Positions 25,175-33,193 of a stretch of DNA of 33,193 nt are shown piece by piece. The position numbers and the translations under genes are program-made. Each line of letters begins with the position of its first letter. Within the stretch, counting starts at the first letter, position 1. The stretch spans positions 1-33,193 of the forward strand of contig QCKB01000009.1 in assembly GCA_003215655.1 (NCBI GenBank), given 5' to 3'. A model generated the notes under the pieces. It was not told the origin of the DNA, did no database searches, and saw only the letters and a program-made list of their open reading frames with translations. This DNA comes from Prochlorococcus sp. AG-409-J16 (GTDB lineage Bacteria > Cyanobacteriota > Cyanobacteriia > PCC-6307 > Cyanobiaceae).

Positions 25175-27787
25175 TCAGTTCTCGGACGCGCCCACCTCAG
25201 ATGAATGATCACTTTCTTCATCAGAAAGTTGCTCATTTTCAGGTGGGACTAGAACAACTTCTGACAAACGATCTCCTTCATCTAATTTCTGGAGCCTTAC
25301 ACCTGTAGCAGCGCGTGATTGTTGGGGAATTTTATCCGCACTAGTACGAACAATTACACCCTTTTCACTTACAAGCAAAAGCTCTTCACCATGCCCCAAA
25401 ACCCTAAGACCAATCAACTTGTCCCCATCACGACGAAATTTCATCGCCCTTAATCCCATTCCTGCACGTTTCTGCAATCGAAACTGGGTAACAGGAACCC
25501 TTTTACCTAATCCACTTGCTGAAGCAACAAGAACCCAAGGTCCTTCGGTCACTTCTGCAGGTTCCATACCTTCATCAGTATCCTCATCATGGCTTTGAGC
25601 GACCTGATCTGCCAACTCAGCAGGAAGGACATCCATACTCACAAGGGAATCACCTTCTCTCAAATTCATTGCCCTCACCCCTCGTGCTGTCCTGCCTAAA
25701 GGGCGCAATTCTTGATCAATAAGGCGAAAATGAATAGTCATGCCTTTACTTGAACCAATCAAAGCGCTATCACCTGATACTGCAAGTCTTACCCAAGTAA
25801 GTTCGTCTCCTTCTTCAAGTCCAATCGCAATTAAACCATTAGCACGAATATTGCTAAAGGAAGACAAGAGACTCCTTTTTATATACCCGCCCTTTGTAAG
25901 CATCAAAATATGCGCATCATCATCAAAAGAACTAACGGAAAGTAGAGATGTAATTGCCTCCTCTCTTGGTATTGGCAAGAGCTGAACTGTTGGAGTTCCT
26001 TTTGCCGAGCGACTACATTGAGGAACCCTATAAGCCGGCAAAGCATAAGCAACTCCTCGTGCACTAAAGAACAAAAGAGTGTCATGATCATTGCAACTAA
26101 TAAATAGTTTTACAGCTTCTTCTCCTTGACTACGAGTTCCTGCCTTACCTCGAGTCCCTCTACTAGTTGAGTCAAACTCATTGACTGGCATCCTTTTCAG
26201 GTATCCAGTCTCGGTAAGCAAAACTACAGATCTTTCATTAGCAATTAAATCAATATCTTCGAGGCCACTAGCTAAATCAAGTATCTCTGTTCTGCGTGGG
26301 CAATCATAACGCTCACGCAGTTTCAATAGTTCTTCTTGAATTAACGCAAATACCCTTTCCTTCCTCCCTAGAATATCTTTATAGTCGGCTATCTTTGCAA
26401 CAAGGTCTTCATGCTCTAAACGAATTTTATCTGCTTCTAAAGCAGTTAATCTCCTTAATTGCATTTGCAGAATCGCATCTGCCTGAGGTTGAGTTAGACC
26501 ATGCTTCTCTTGCAGTTGTTCTCTAGCAGAGGCACTATCTGATGCCGCACGAATCAAAGCAATAATCGGATCTAACTTTTCAAGAGCAAGCAAAAGACCT
26601 AAAAGAATATGATCCCTTTCTTCCGCCTTCCTTAATAAATAACGAGTTCTCCTCTCTATAGTCTCTACTCTAAAATCAAGAAATACTTTTAACATTTTTC
26701 TTAATGTTAAAAGCACTGGCTCTCCATTAACTAATGCCAACATGTGGGCACTAAAGTTACTTTGTAATGGTGTTAATTTAAATAGGTTATTTAAAACAAC
26801 CTGAGGGTAAGAATCACGGCGCAATTCAACAACAATTCTCATGCCATCGCGATCACTTTCATCCCTAATATCTGAAATCCCCTCTAACCTTTTATCATTG
26901 ACCATTTCAGCAATTCTTTCAATCAAGGCTGCCTTATTTGTCTGATAAGGCAGCTCAGTAACAATTACCGCGTCTCTATCAGGTCGTCCTGCAGTTTCAA
27001 TAGTTTCTATTTCTGCAACTCCTCTCATTGTTACTGATCCACGACCAGAGAGATAGGTTTCACGAATTCCATTCCTTCCAAGAATCTGCCCACCCGTTGG
27101 GAAATCAGGTCCAGGAATGATTTCAATTAATTCATTTTCACTAATTTCTGGGTTTGCTATTAGAGCGGTTAAACCATCAATCAATTCACTCAAGTTATGA
27201 GGAGGGATGTTGGTAGCCATCCCAACGGCGATGCCAGATGAACCATTTAAAAGCAACTGAGGGATCCTAGCTGGCAATACAGTTGGTTCTTGCTGAGAAC
27301 CATCAAAATTATCTGCAAAATCAACAGTCTCCGACTCAATATCTTCAAGCAAACTATCCGTAGTCAAAGCCTGCAAACGAGATTCGGTATATCTCATTGC
27401 AGCTGGAGGATCATTATCTATAGAGCCAAAATTCCCATGACCATCAATTAAAGGCATCTGCATTGAAAAGTCCTGAGCCATTCGGACCAATGCGTCATAG
27501 ACGGCCGTATCACCATGAGGATGATATTTACCAAGGACCTCTCCTACTACACGAGCGCATTTTCTATATGGCCTGTCATTCGTAAGGCCCAACTCATACA
27601 TCGCATAAAGAATCCGCCGATGAACAGGCTTTAATCCATCACGTGCATCAGGCAATGCACGCCCAACAATGACGCTCATCGCATACTCCAGATAGGAGCG
27701 CGACATCTCGTTGCGAAGATCAGTTTGAATAATCCGATTGTCGGACTCGCCGGGACCGCCTCTACTGGGTCCCAATGGATCCGCCAT
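25175..27787 (-). CDS. gyrA: DNA gyrase subunit A
   Basis: The cleavage-religation subunit of gyrase, which introduces negative supercoils. The 870-residue protein has the winged-helix region with [11 protein letters not shown] (Thr94 at the position equivalent to E. coli Ser83, and Asp98 at the Asp87 position), the catalytic Tyr133 in AAMRYTESR, and a C-terminal beta-pinwheel of repeated modules. The GyrA box that wraps DNA is a variant, SRGTRGKAG rather than QRRGGKG. The C-terminal tail is acidic. Thr at the quinolone position occurs naturally in some bacteria and is not evidence of selected resistance. ATG 27787 is the start. crtL follows directly. Confidence 0.98.
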   Translation of the reverse strand: MADPLGPSRGGPGESDNRIIQTDLRNEMSRSYLEYAMSVIVGRALPDARDGLKPVHRRILYAMYELGLTNDRPYRKCARVVGEVLGKYHPHGDTAVYDALVRMAQDFSMQMPLIDGHGNFGSIDNDPPAAMRYTESRLQALTTDSLLEDIESETVDFADNFDGSQQEPTVLPARIPQLLLNGSSGIAVGMATNIPPHNLSELIDGLTALIANPEISENELIEIIPGPDFPTGGQILGRNGIRETYLSGRGSVTMRGVAEIETIETAGRPDRDAVIVTELPYQTNKAALIERIAEMVNDKRLEGISDIRDESDRDGMRIVVELRRDSYPQVVLNNLFKLTPLQSNFSAHMLALVNGEPVLLTLRKMLKVFLDFRVETIERRTRYLLRKAEERDHILLGLLLALEKLDPIIALIRAASDSASAREQLQEKHGLTQPQADAILQMQLRRLTALEADKIRLEHEDLVAKIADYKDILGRKERVFALIQEELLKLRERYDCPRRTEILDLASGLEDIDLIANERSVVLLTETGYLKRMPVNEFDSTSRGTRGKAGTRSQGEEAVKLFISCNDHDTLLFFSARGVAYALPAYRVPQCSRSAKGTPTVQLLPIPREEAITSLLSVSSFDDDAHILMLTKGGYIKRSLLSSFSNIRANGLIAIGLEEGDELTWVRLAVSGDSALIGSSKGMTIHFRLIDQELRPLGRTARGVRAMNLREGDSLVSMDVLPAELADQVAQSHDEDTDEGMEPAEVTEGPWVLVASASGLGKRVPVTQFRLQKRAGMGLRAMKFRRDGDKLIGLRVLGHGEELLLVSEKGVIVRTSADKIPQQSRAATGVRLQKLDEGDRLSEVVLVPPENEQLSDEESDHSSEVGASEN

Positions 27788-27946
27788 ATAAAAGATGATT
27801 ATCGACTAATAGGTTATCTCGGCAAATGGGTAGTTTGTGGCCCCTAGAAACAAAAACCATTCATCTCATATTCAATTGCACTCAAAGAAATATCCTAAAA
27901 ACATGGAATTACCATTAAAGTCCAGTCCACCATTGGAGAATGAGCG

Positions 27947-28492
27947 ATGAGCTCTAGTGAGGGACCCAAAACCGAGACAACATTGAATTCTCAAGAAAAA
28001 CTGGATTCAACAAAAAATGAATTTGAAGTCAAGACAAAAGTTTCTTCTGATGTAAAAAAAACTACAACTCACGAGCAAATGGCTCCTCTTGAAGACCAGG
28101 AATATTCCTCACAGTCAACCTCAAACGCATCCAAAAATCCTATTTCATCTGACCAGTCTCAAGAAGGTGGTGAATGGGAACTGCTATTAGAAAAACTCCA
28201 GACCTGGTGGCAGCAAAACAATCCTCAGATTGAATTAAAAAGGCTTATCCAGCTTGTTTTACTAGCATTTTGCTTTCTAGTTCTTCTATTGGCATATCAA
28301 ATTTATGGGAATTTTCTCAATGGCCTAGATAAGGTTCCACTAATCCCTGAACTTTTACAGCTAACAGGGCTTATCTGGTTTTCTTGGTTCTCAGCTAAAA
28401 GACTTCTAAGAAGCAGTGACAGAAAAGAATTATTTATTGAGCTCAACAATCGATGGACGGATTTGCTAGGGGATGCTGACAAGAAAGGCTGA
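27947..28492 (+). CDS. Stand-alone CAAD/CURT1-like membrane protein
   Basis: A 181-residue protein with two parts. Residues 1-75 are polar, rich in Ser, Thr, Glu, Lys and Gln, and likely disordered. Residues 76-175 match the CAAD domain pattern: an amphipathic helix with WELLLEKLQTWWQQN, a first membrane span (about 100-121), the short PLIPELLQLTG turn, a second span (about 136-152), and a C-terminal amphipathic helix RKELFIELNNRWTDLLG. CAAD domains anchor some aminoacyl-tRNA synthetases to cyanobacterial thylakoids and are related to CURT1 membrane-curvature proteins; no synthetase domain is fused here. A GGAG lies 8 bases before the ATG. Role inferred: thylakoid shaping or anchoring. Confidence 0.85.
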   Translation: MSSSEGPKTETTLNSQEKLDSTKNEFEVKTKVSSDVKKTTTHEQMAPLEDQEYSSQSTSNASKNPISSDQSQEGGEWELLLEKLQTWWQQNNPQIELKRLIQLVLLAFCFLVLLLAYQIYGNFLNGLDKVPLIPELLQLTGLIWFSWFSAKRLLRSSDRKELFIELNNRWTDLLGDADKKG

Positions 28493-28570
28493 TACCAGAA
28501 TGTTTTATGCACTAAATAGCCCTGTTACCTCACCAGTTGGTAGCTTGGCGGAACATTTATTGCGTCTGCG

Positions 28571-29734
28571 GTGAACATTCAGCTCGGTCGCTCCAAGATC
28601 GTAAGAAGGGCCTATGGAATCGACGAAATAGCCCTTGCTCCTGGTGGGCGAACAGTAGATCCTGAAATTGCCAATACCAGTTGGCAACTAGGGGGAATCA
28701 ATAGGGAGATCCCAATAATCGCCAGTGCAATGGATGGTGTTGTTGATGTAGGGATGGCTGTTTCATTAAGCAAGCTTGGTGCTCTTGGAGTCCTAAATCT
28801 GGAGGGGATACAAACCAGGTATGAAGACACAAATCCAATACTTGATCAGATCACAAATGTCGGGAATGAATCTTTCGTCCCGTTAATGCAAAAGGTCTAT
28901 AGCCAACCAATCAAACAAAAATTGATTGAACAAAGAATCAAAGAAATAAAAGACCAAGGAGGAATTGCAGCCGTAAGCGGAACACCTATTGCTGCAATTA
29001 GGTATGCCGAAACTATTGCTAAAGCAGGTGCCGATTTGTTTTTCGTCCAAGCAACGGTTGTTTCGACAGAGCATATTGGACCTGAAGGGCGTGAGAGTCT
29101 TGATCTTGAAGGCTTATGTAAAGACATAGGCATCCCAGTAGTAATAGGAAATTGTGTTACTTATGAGGTAGCCCTTCAATTAATGCGAGCTGGTGCAGCC
29201 GGTGTGATGGTTGGGATTGGTCCTGGCGCAGCATGCACCTCAAGAGGAGTACTTGGTGTTGGGGTCCCACAAGCCTCTGCAATAGCCGATTGTTCCGCTG
29301 CCCGGACTGACTATCAAGAAGAAAGCGGTCGATACGTACCAGTAATTGCAGATGGAGGTATCGTCACAGGTGGAGACATCTGCAAATGTATCGCCTGCGG
29401 AGCTGATGCAGTAATGATCGGGTCACCAATAGCCCGTGCCCAAGAAGCTCCAGGAAGAGGCTTTCATTGGGGAATGGCAACACCAAGTCCCATACTTCCT
29501 AGAGGAACCAGAATCAAAGTTGGAAGTACTGGTTCACTTGAATGCATACTTAAAGGCCCTGCTCGCCTAGATGATGGAACCCATAATCTTCTTGGAGCAT
29601 TAAAAACCTCGATGGGAACCCTAGGTGCTAGAACAATCAAGGAAATGCAGCAAGTAGAAGTTGTAGTTGCACCTTCTCTACTGACTGAAGGCAAGGTTTA
29701 CCAAAAAGCTCAACAACTGGGTATGGGGAAATAA
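28571..29734 (+). CDS. guaB3: GuaB3-type IMP dehydrogenase-related protein
   Basis: The 387-residue protein is an IMP dehydrogenase-type barrel that lacks the inserted CBS domains of standard GuaB; this is the GuaB3 (IMP_DH_rel_2) subfamily found in cyanobacteria and actinobacteria. It should oxidise IMP to XMP with NAD+ in guanine nucleotide synthesis. The catalytic loop GPGAACTSRG has Cys222; the phosphate-binding strand PVIADGGIVTGGD and the MIGSPIA motif are intact. It starts with GTG 28571, placing the conserved IVRRAYGIDEIAL segment near the N-terminus. The gene lies 78 bases after the CAAD gene and directly before Yfr1 and trxA, a classic picocyanobacterial order. Confidence 0.93.
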   Translation: MNIQLGRSKIVRRAYGIDEIALAPGGRTVDPEIANTSWQLGGINREIPIIASAMDGVVDVGMAVSLSKLGALGVLNLEGIQTRYEDTNPILDQITNVGNESFVPLMQKVYSQPIKQKLIEQRIKEIKDQGGIAAVSGTPIAAIRYAETIAKAGADLFFVQATVVSTEHIGPEGRESLDLEGLCKDIGIPVVIGNCVTYEVALQLMRAGAAGVMVGIGPGAACTSRGVLGVGVPQASAIADCSAARTDYQEESGRYVPVIADGGIVTGGDICKCIACGADAVMIGSPIARAQEAPGRGFHWGMATPSPILPRGTRIKVGSTGSLECILKGPARLDDGTHNLLGALKTSMGTLGARTIKEMQQVEVVVAPSLLTEGKVYQKAQQLGMGK

Positions 29735-29781
29735 AGGGAAATTCCATATAGAGACTCACCAGGCTTAAATCTGACAAGCGT

Positions 29782-29787
29782 TAAGAT
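29782..29787 (+). promoter_or_regulatory. Putative -10 box of Yfr1
   Basis: TAAGAT is placed about 8-10 bases before the likely 5' end of the Yfr1 RNA. No clear -35 element is seen. The assignment rests on spacing only. Confidence 0.4.
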
Positions 29788-29793
29788 TATTTT

Positions 29794-29852
29794 GTGAGGG
29801 CTTAGGCCCGCACACTCCTCACACCAGACCGCCCGACGAGCTCGGGCTTTTT
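29794..29852 (+). ncRNA. yfr1: Yfr1 small RNA with its intrinsic terminator
   Basis: Yfr1 is an abundant picocyanobacterial regulatory RNA of about 55-65 bases that pairs with outer-membrane protein mRNAs. The hallmarks are all present: a 5' hairpin (GGGC 29798-29801 / GCCC 29806-29809), the single-stranded motif ACTCCTCACAC at 29814-29824, and a terminator hairpin (GCCCGA 29831-29836 / TCGGGC 29842-29847) followed by five T's. Its place between a guaB-type gene and trxA is the known locus. The 5' end is an estimate within a few bases. Confidence 0.95.
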
Positions 29853-29956
29853 GTATTTGTCTACACAAGAGCGTCACAGTTCCTACAGCTAATTTGCGCA
29901 AAGGCTGAAATTTGTAAAACTGGTTGCTAAGTTTCTTCGAAATAAAACCAACTGAA

Positions 29957-30280
29957 ATGTCTAGCGCTGATGCCGTTACAGATGGATCATTCGAGCAGGA
30001 TGTCTTACAGAGCAATGTCCCCGTACTAGTGGACTTCTGGGCTCCTTGGTGTGGTCCTTGCAGAATGGTTTCCCCAATTGTCGATGAAATCGCCAAAGAA
30101 TTCGAGGGGAAAATCAAGGTTTTCAAGCTAAATACTGACGAAAACCCAAATGTTGCAAGTCAATATGGGATTCGAAGCATCCCTACTTTGATGATTTTCA
30201 AAGGTGGGCAAAAAGTTGACACCGTGGTTGGAGCAGTTCCAAAGGCAACTCTCTCTGGCACTATCTCCAAATACCTATAG
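29957..30280 (+). CDS. trxA: Thioredoxin
   Basis: A 107-residue classical thioredoxin that reduces target disulfides, in phototrophs linking photosynthetic electron flow to enzyme activity. The active site WCGPC is at 31-35 in [13 protein letters not shown]; the cis-proline loop SIPTLMIF and the buried DFW Asp are intact. ATG 29957 gives the normal family length; a TTG at 29924 would add 11 atypical residues. It is preceded by the Yfr1 terminator, so it needs its own promoter within about 100 bases. It is one candidate for the redox partner of OpcA/G6PDH in this genome, by inference. Confidence 0.98.
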   Translation: MSSADAVTDGSFEQDVLQSNVPVLVDFWAPWCGPCRMVSPIVDEIAKEFEGKIKVFKLNTDENPNVASQYGIRSIPTLMIFKGGQKVDTVVGAVPKATLSGTISKYL

Positions 30281-30363
30281 GACTTGAGAATCAAAAAATC
30301 TTGGTCCAATTTTTTACTTGCCAAGATTGTTCTATTGCACTTAATTGATTTTCAAAAAGCCAA

Positions 30364-31011
30364 GTGTCCACTCGACTAGGTCTGATCGATTACGGAATGG
30401 GCAACCTGCATTCTGTGCAGCTTGCCTTTAGGAGGCTTAACAAATCACTTGATTTAGTAAAAACTCCAACCGATCTAAAGAAATGCGATGCACTGATCCT
30501 TCCAGGAGTAGGAGCATTTGATCCTGCAATGGAAAATCTCGAGAGAACTCACCTAGTACCAGACTTGAAAATCTGGGCTGAACAAGACAAACCTTTATTA
30601 GGAATCTGCCTAGGTCTTCAATTGTTCTTTGAATCTAGTGATGAAGGTTCTTCTGCAGGCCTGGGTTTACTTAAAGGACACGTTCAACGCTTACCCATTA
30701 ACAAGAAAGAACGCATCCCTCATATGGGTTGGGCTCCTTTGGAACAAAAGAATGAGTCACCCTTGCTAAATAGTTTTGATCAAAACAACTGGATGTATTT
30801 CGTACATTCCTATGCGGCAAAGCCAATTAAAGAAAGGGATCTTGCTGCCACAGTTACTTTCGGAGATACAAAAATCACCGCAATAGTTTGGAGGAGTCGT
30901 ATTGGTGCATGTCAATTTCATCCCGAGAAATCCTCTTTAGCAGGGCAAAGGATGCTTAACAGATGGCTTAAATGGCTTGAGGATGGGGCTGAGCCTCTTC
31001 AAATAGCGTGA
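30364..31011 (+). CDS. hisH: Imidazole glycerol phosphate synthase, glutaminase subunit
   Basis: HisH releases ammonia from glutamine and passes it to HisF, making imidazole glycerol phosphate and AICAR in histidine synthesis. The 215-residue protein has the GLIDYGMGNLHSV start, LPGVGAF oxyanion-strand region, nucleophile Cys82 in GICLGLQLFF, and the His186/Glu188 pair in CQFHPEKS. The start is GTG. Its stop overlaps the GTG start of rsmD (GTGA, 4 bases), implying coupled translation. hisF and other his genes are not in the window, as is usual for scattered cyanobacterial his genes. Confidence 0.97.
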   Translation: MSTRLGLIDYGMGNLHSVQLAFRRLNKSLDLVKTPTDLKKCDALILPGVGAFDPAMENLERTHLVPDLKIWAEQDKPLLGICLGLQLFFESSDEGSSAGLGLLKGHVQRLPINKKERIPHMGWAPLEQKNESPLLNSFDQNNWMYFVHSYAAKPIKERDLAATVTFGDTKITAIVWRSRIGACQFHPEKSSLAGQRMLNRWLKWLEDGAEPLQIA

Positions 31012-31661
31012 TCACTACCAAATTAAGGCTTTCTGGGGGCATGAAGCTTCTAAGCCCTTCTGGCCTAGGCACAAGGCCAACAACTTCAAGAGTAAGAGAA
31101 GCGGTTATGAATCTTCTCTCACCGAGGATAAGTGGCTCTAACTGGCTAGAACTATGCAGCGGAAGCGGAGTTATGAGCTGCGAAGCATTACAAAGAGGAG
31201 CTAAGAAAATTGTTGCTGTTGAAAGGAATAGCAAAACAGCAAGGATTTGCAAGGCAAACCTCCTCAAGACTGCATCTGGAATCAAAGAACAAATAGAGAT
31301 AGAAGTAGTCCAGAAAGAATTAATTAGCTGGCTAAAGAATGGATCTACTCCAAAAATTCCTAAAACATTTATTTCAGACAAACCATTATCTAGAAAGGGC
31401 TTTGACCTGATTTATTTTGACCCTCCTTATGAGTCAACACTTTATTTACCAGTACTAAAAGAACTACATCGTGGCATTTGGCTAAACAGAAATGCCTTAT
31501 TAATTTGCGAACTTTCGAAGGAGAATAGGCTCCTTGCCCCTCAACCATGGGTTAAAAGGGATAGAAGGGTTTATGGCAATACAGCAATTTTGCTGCTTAG
31601 CCTCCCATCACACCACCCCGTCGATATTGATTCCATGCAGCAACAAATAAACCAGCAATAG
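31008..31661 (+). CDS. rsmD: 16S rRNA (guanine966-N2)-methyltransferase RsmD
   Basis: A SAM-dependent enzyme that methylates G966 of 16S rRNA. The 217-residue protein shows the RsmD start [19 protein letters not shown], the SAM-binding [21 protein letters not shown], and the catalytic DPPY in IYFDPPYES. Length is near that of the family (about 190-200), with a slightly longer C-terminal tail. That tail (last ~21 codons) lies antisense to petG, so its sequence may be constrained by the other strand. It is translationally coupled to hisH through a GTGA overlap. Confidence 0.93.
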   Translation: MITTKLRLSGGMKLLSPSGLGTRPTTSRVREAVMNLLSPRISGSNWLELCSGSGVMSCEALQRGAKKIVAVERNSKTARICKANLLKTASGIKEQIEIEVVQKELISWLKNGSTPKIPKTFISDKPLSRKGFDLIYFDPPYESTLYLPVLKELHRGIWLNRNALLICELSKENRLLAPQPWVKRDRRVYGNTAILLLSLPSHHPVDIDSMQQQINQQ

Positions 31662-31710
31662 TGATAGGTACTAGACCTAAAACAATTCCACAAAGAAGAG
31701 GTTCGATCAT
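31597..31710 (-). CDS. petG: Cytochrome b6f complex subunit PetG
   Basis: A 37-residue ORF on the minus strand from ATG 31710 to TAA at 31597-31599. It begins [20 protein letters not shown] and ends [11 protein letters not shown], the typical PetG pattern of one membrane span (about residues 5-25) with a basic stromal/cytoplasmic tail. PetG is a small subunit needed for assembly or stability of the b6f complex in thylakoids. Its last 65 bases overlap the 3' end of rsmD on the opposite strand. Its promoter should lie between 31711 and the start of the cytochrome c gene. Confidence 0.96.
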   Translation of the reverse strand: MIEPLLCGIVLGLVPITIAGLFVAAWNQYRRGGVMGG

Positions 31711-31766
31711 TTAGACACACTCAATGAAAAGATTAAGCACAATTGTTCTGAGATCCTGTAGCCATC

Positions 31767-32156
31767 GTGACTGGTGAGTCATCAACCACAGAAAAGAACA
31801 ATATCAGCAGCTTTGGGCTAATAAGAGCCCTTTTGATAGTCGCTGCAACAGCATGCATCTTACTAGCCTTATGGGCACTTAAATCATCTCAGGTCGATCC
31901 TTACGCCAAAGCATCACTACAAATTGTCGGCTCTGAAGCAAGCGGCCGTAATCTTTTCAGAATAAATTGTGCAGGATGCCATGGAATAAATGCTCAAGGA
32001 CTAGTAGGGCCGACTCTCCATCAAGTCAGCAAACGTAAGACCAAGAAACAATTAATCAGCCAGATAGTCAGCGGGAAAACTCCTCCCATGCCGAGTTTTC
32101 AAATGGATCCCGAATCGATGGCTGATTTATTGGCCTACTTAAATTCTTTAAATTGA
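31767..32156 (+). CDS. cytM: Membrane-anchored class I cytochrome c, probably cytochrome cM
   Basis: A 129-residue mono-haem cytochrome. Residues 18-38 form an N-terminal membrane span (LIRALLIVAATACILLALW), left uncleaved, then a haem site CAGCH (Cys68, Cys71, His72) and the probable axial Met108 in PPMPSF. The anchor and size fit cytochrome cM of cyanobacteria, whose role is debated (respiratory or stress electron flow). Another small cytochrome c class cannot be fully excluded. The start is GTG 31767. Its stop overlaps the TTG start of the methyltransferase gene by 4 bases (TTGA). Confidence 0.88.
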   Translation: MTGESSTTEKNNISSFGLIRALLIVAATACILLALWALKSSQVDPYAKASLQIVGSEASGRNLFRINCAGCHGINAQGLVGPTLHQVSKRKTKKQLISQIVSGKTPPMPSFQMDPESMADLLAYLNSLN

Positions 32157-32911
32157 AACTCCAAAACAATCAAATACCTACGGCTGTAATCCTTGTAGAA
32201 CCGTCGGGTCCTCTAAACATCGGAAGCGTCGCGAGGCTTTGCGCTAACTATGGAGTAACAGAACTCCGTCTTGTATCTCCCCGCTGTGATCCTTATCACC
32301 CTGACGCGATTAGAATGGCGGTTAAAGGAAATATTTACTTAAAAAGAGCCAAGAAGTTCTCATCTCTGATAGATGCAATATCAGATTGTCAAAAAGTTAT
32401 AGCGACTTGCGGGAGGCTAGAAAAAGGAGAGATTCCCTTGCATTCCTCAAATGAAATCCTGAATTGGTTATCCGACAAATCAAATAAAGGTCCTATTGGA
32501 TTAATTTTTGGGAGAGAGGATAGAGGACTAAGCAATGAGGAACTTTTATTAGCCAACAAAGTATTAACACTTAGTAGTGAGCCAACTTATCCATCATTAA
32601 ACCTTTCTCATGCAGTTGCAATCGTTCTACATGAGCTCAAAAGTTTTCAAGATAAAGACCTCAAATCAATTTCTTTAAAAGAAAATAATGCGACAAATGA
32701 ACTTGCTTTTCCTATTCAAGTTGAAGATTGCTTAAAAGATGCTGAGGTTCTTTTGCTAGAAGTTGGATTTCTTCTAGAGCACACAGCCAAAAGTCGTATG
32801 CAAAAAATACGAGGTTTACTCAAAAGAGCTGAGGTTAAATCTAACGAGGTTGCCTTAATTCGTGGAATGATTAGACAATTCCGTTGGGCAATTCACTCAA
32901 AGCACTCTTAA
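32153..32911 (+). CDS. SpoU/TrmH-family RNA methyltransferase, TrmJ-like
   Basis: A 252-residue SPOUT enzyme that would 2'-O-methylate RNA, likely tRNA position 32 by analogy to TrmJ. The three SpoU motifs are present: NIGSVARLCAN near 22, GLIFGREDRGLSNEEL in the middle, and YPSLNLSHAVAIVLHEL forming the knotted SAM site, followed by a C-terminal helical tail with a KSRMQKIRGLLKRAE segment as in TrmJ. It starts with TTG, overlapping the cytochrome stop; no better in-frame start precedes the conserved TAVILVEPSGPLNIGS. The target nucleoside is not determined by sequence. Confidence 0.92.
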   Translation: MKLQNNQIPTAVILVEPSGPLNIGSVARLCANYGVTELRLVSPRCDPYHPDAIRMAVKGNIYLKRAKKFSSLIDAISDCQKVIATCGRLEKGEIPLHSSNEILNWLSDKSNKGPIGLIFGREDRGLSNEELLLANKVLTLSSEPTYPSLNLSHAVAIVLHELKSFQDKDLKSISLKENNATNELAFPIQVEDCLKDAEVLLLEVGFLLEHTAKSRMQKIRGLLKRAEVKSNEVALIRGMIRQFRWAIHSKHS

Positions 32912-32939
32912 CCTCAAACCAAGCTACAAAGACGCACTC

Positions 32940-33193
32940 TTGGCTAGAACTCGCCAATCCACTAAAACCTCCCATTTCATTCGGCCTTTCAAACTCCTTT
33001 TGAGGCTAGTAATTATGGGAATTGGCCTAGGAGTAATAACTGGTACATACCTAAAAATGCTTAACCCGCAAAATAGACAGGGTCCTCTATTACTAAAAAA
33101 TCTATTAGTACTCAGCCCTATTAACAAAGAAACTTTTAACAAGAAGAATCATAAAATTATTCCTATTTCAAGATTTACTAATAAAAAATTTAT
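32940..33193 (+). CDS. N-terminal fragment of a membrane-anchored protein (runs off the window)
   Basis: The frame is open from TTG 32940 to the window end (84 codons, incomplete). It starts with a basic segment (LARTRQSTK), then a likely membrane span with LVIMGIGLGVITGTYLKML, then a polar extracytoplasmic part. ATG 33015 is an alternative start but would leave only part of the span. From recalled picocyanobacterial gene order it could be a beta-lactamase-like serine hydrolase, but no catalytic motif lies in the visible part, so I leave the function open. Confidence 0.55.
   Translation, partial: MARTRQSTKTSHFIRPFKLLLRLVIMGIGLGVITGTYLKMLNPQNRQGPLLLKNLLVLSPINKETFNKKNHKIIPISRFTNKKF

Noticed and set aside
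25175-27787. Thr94 of GyrA as a quinolone-resistance mutation
   Set aside because: Thr at this position occurs naturally in bacterial lineages; nothing points to recent selection.
29794-29852. Possible piece of a split (permuted) tmRNA
   Set aside because: The motif, two hairpins and the position between guaB3 and trxA fit Yfr1 exactly; no tRNA-like acceptor or tag-coding part is present.

Overview
This window looks like core chromosome of a picocyanobacterium, most likely Prochlorococcus, probably of a low-light lineage. The evidence is internal. Genes typical of an oxygenic phototroph lie here: petH, petG, a lycopene cyclase, a GGPP synthase, a sasA-type clock kinase and a small cytochrome c. 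The non-coding RNA Yfr1 sits between a guaB-type gene and trxA, its characteristic picocyanobacterial position. Gaps are short, the DNA is AT-rich, GTG and TTG starts are common, and PetH lacks the phycobilisome-linker domain, as expected where phycobilisomes are absent. I see no insertion sequence, prophage, CRISPR array, toxin-antitoxin module or rRNA, and no clear sign of a genomic island.

Layout. 1-5.1 kb: an uncharacterised minus-strand gene diverges from prs (PRPP synthetase), followed by minus-strand pepN and a small secreted protein. 5.1-7.2 kb: sasA, tRNA-Glu(TTC) with a palindrome over its probable promoter, and a minus-strand START/cyclase-fold protein. 7.3-12.9 kb (plus): petH, a long hairpin, then zwf-opcA-cobB. 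13.0-16.8 kb (minus): the tight run folD-crtE-PAP2-RecD-like helicase, the last three joined by 4-base start/stop overlaps. 16.9-20.3 kb: a 7TM-HD protein of the PgpH type (plus), then a four-helix membrane protein, an MTH1187-type protein and a small unknown (minus). 20.4-27.8 kb: leuA (minus), a GH57 glucan-branching-type enzyme (plus), and the gyrA-crtL pair (minus, 2-base gap). 27.9-33.2 kb: a stand-alone CAAD membrane protein, guaB3, Yfr1, trxA, hisH-rsmD, petG (minus, overlapping the 3' end of rsmD), a cytochrome c, a TrmJ-type methyltransferase, and the start of a membrane-anchored protein cut by the window edge.

Together the genes cover photosynthetic electron transfer (petH, petG, trxA), carbon storage and night-time NADPH supply (GH57, zwf, opcA), timing (sasA), isoprenoid and carotenoid synthesis (crtE, crtL), nucleotide, histidine, leucine, folate and cobamide synthesis, and information processing (gyrA, rsmD, TrmJ-type, tRNA-Glu).

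I found no obviously new multi-gene system. The best leads are: an apparent membrane anchor on PetH in place of the phycobilisome tether; coupling of GGPP synthase to a divergent PAP2 protein and an orphan RecD-like helicase; a palindrome over the probable tRNA-Glu promoter; and the 65-base antisense overlap of petG and rsmD.
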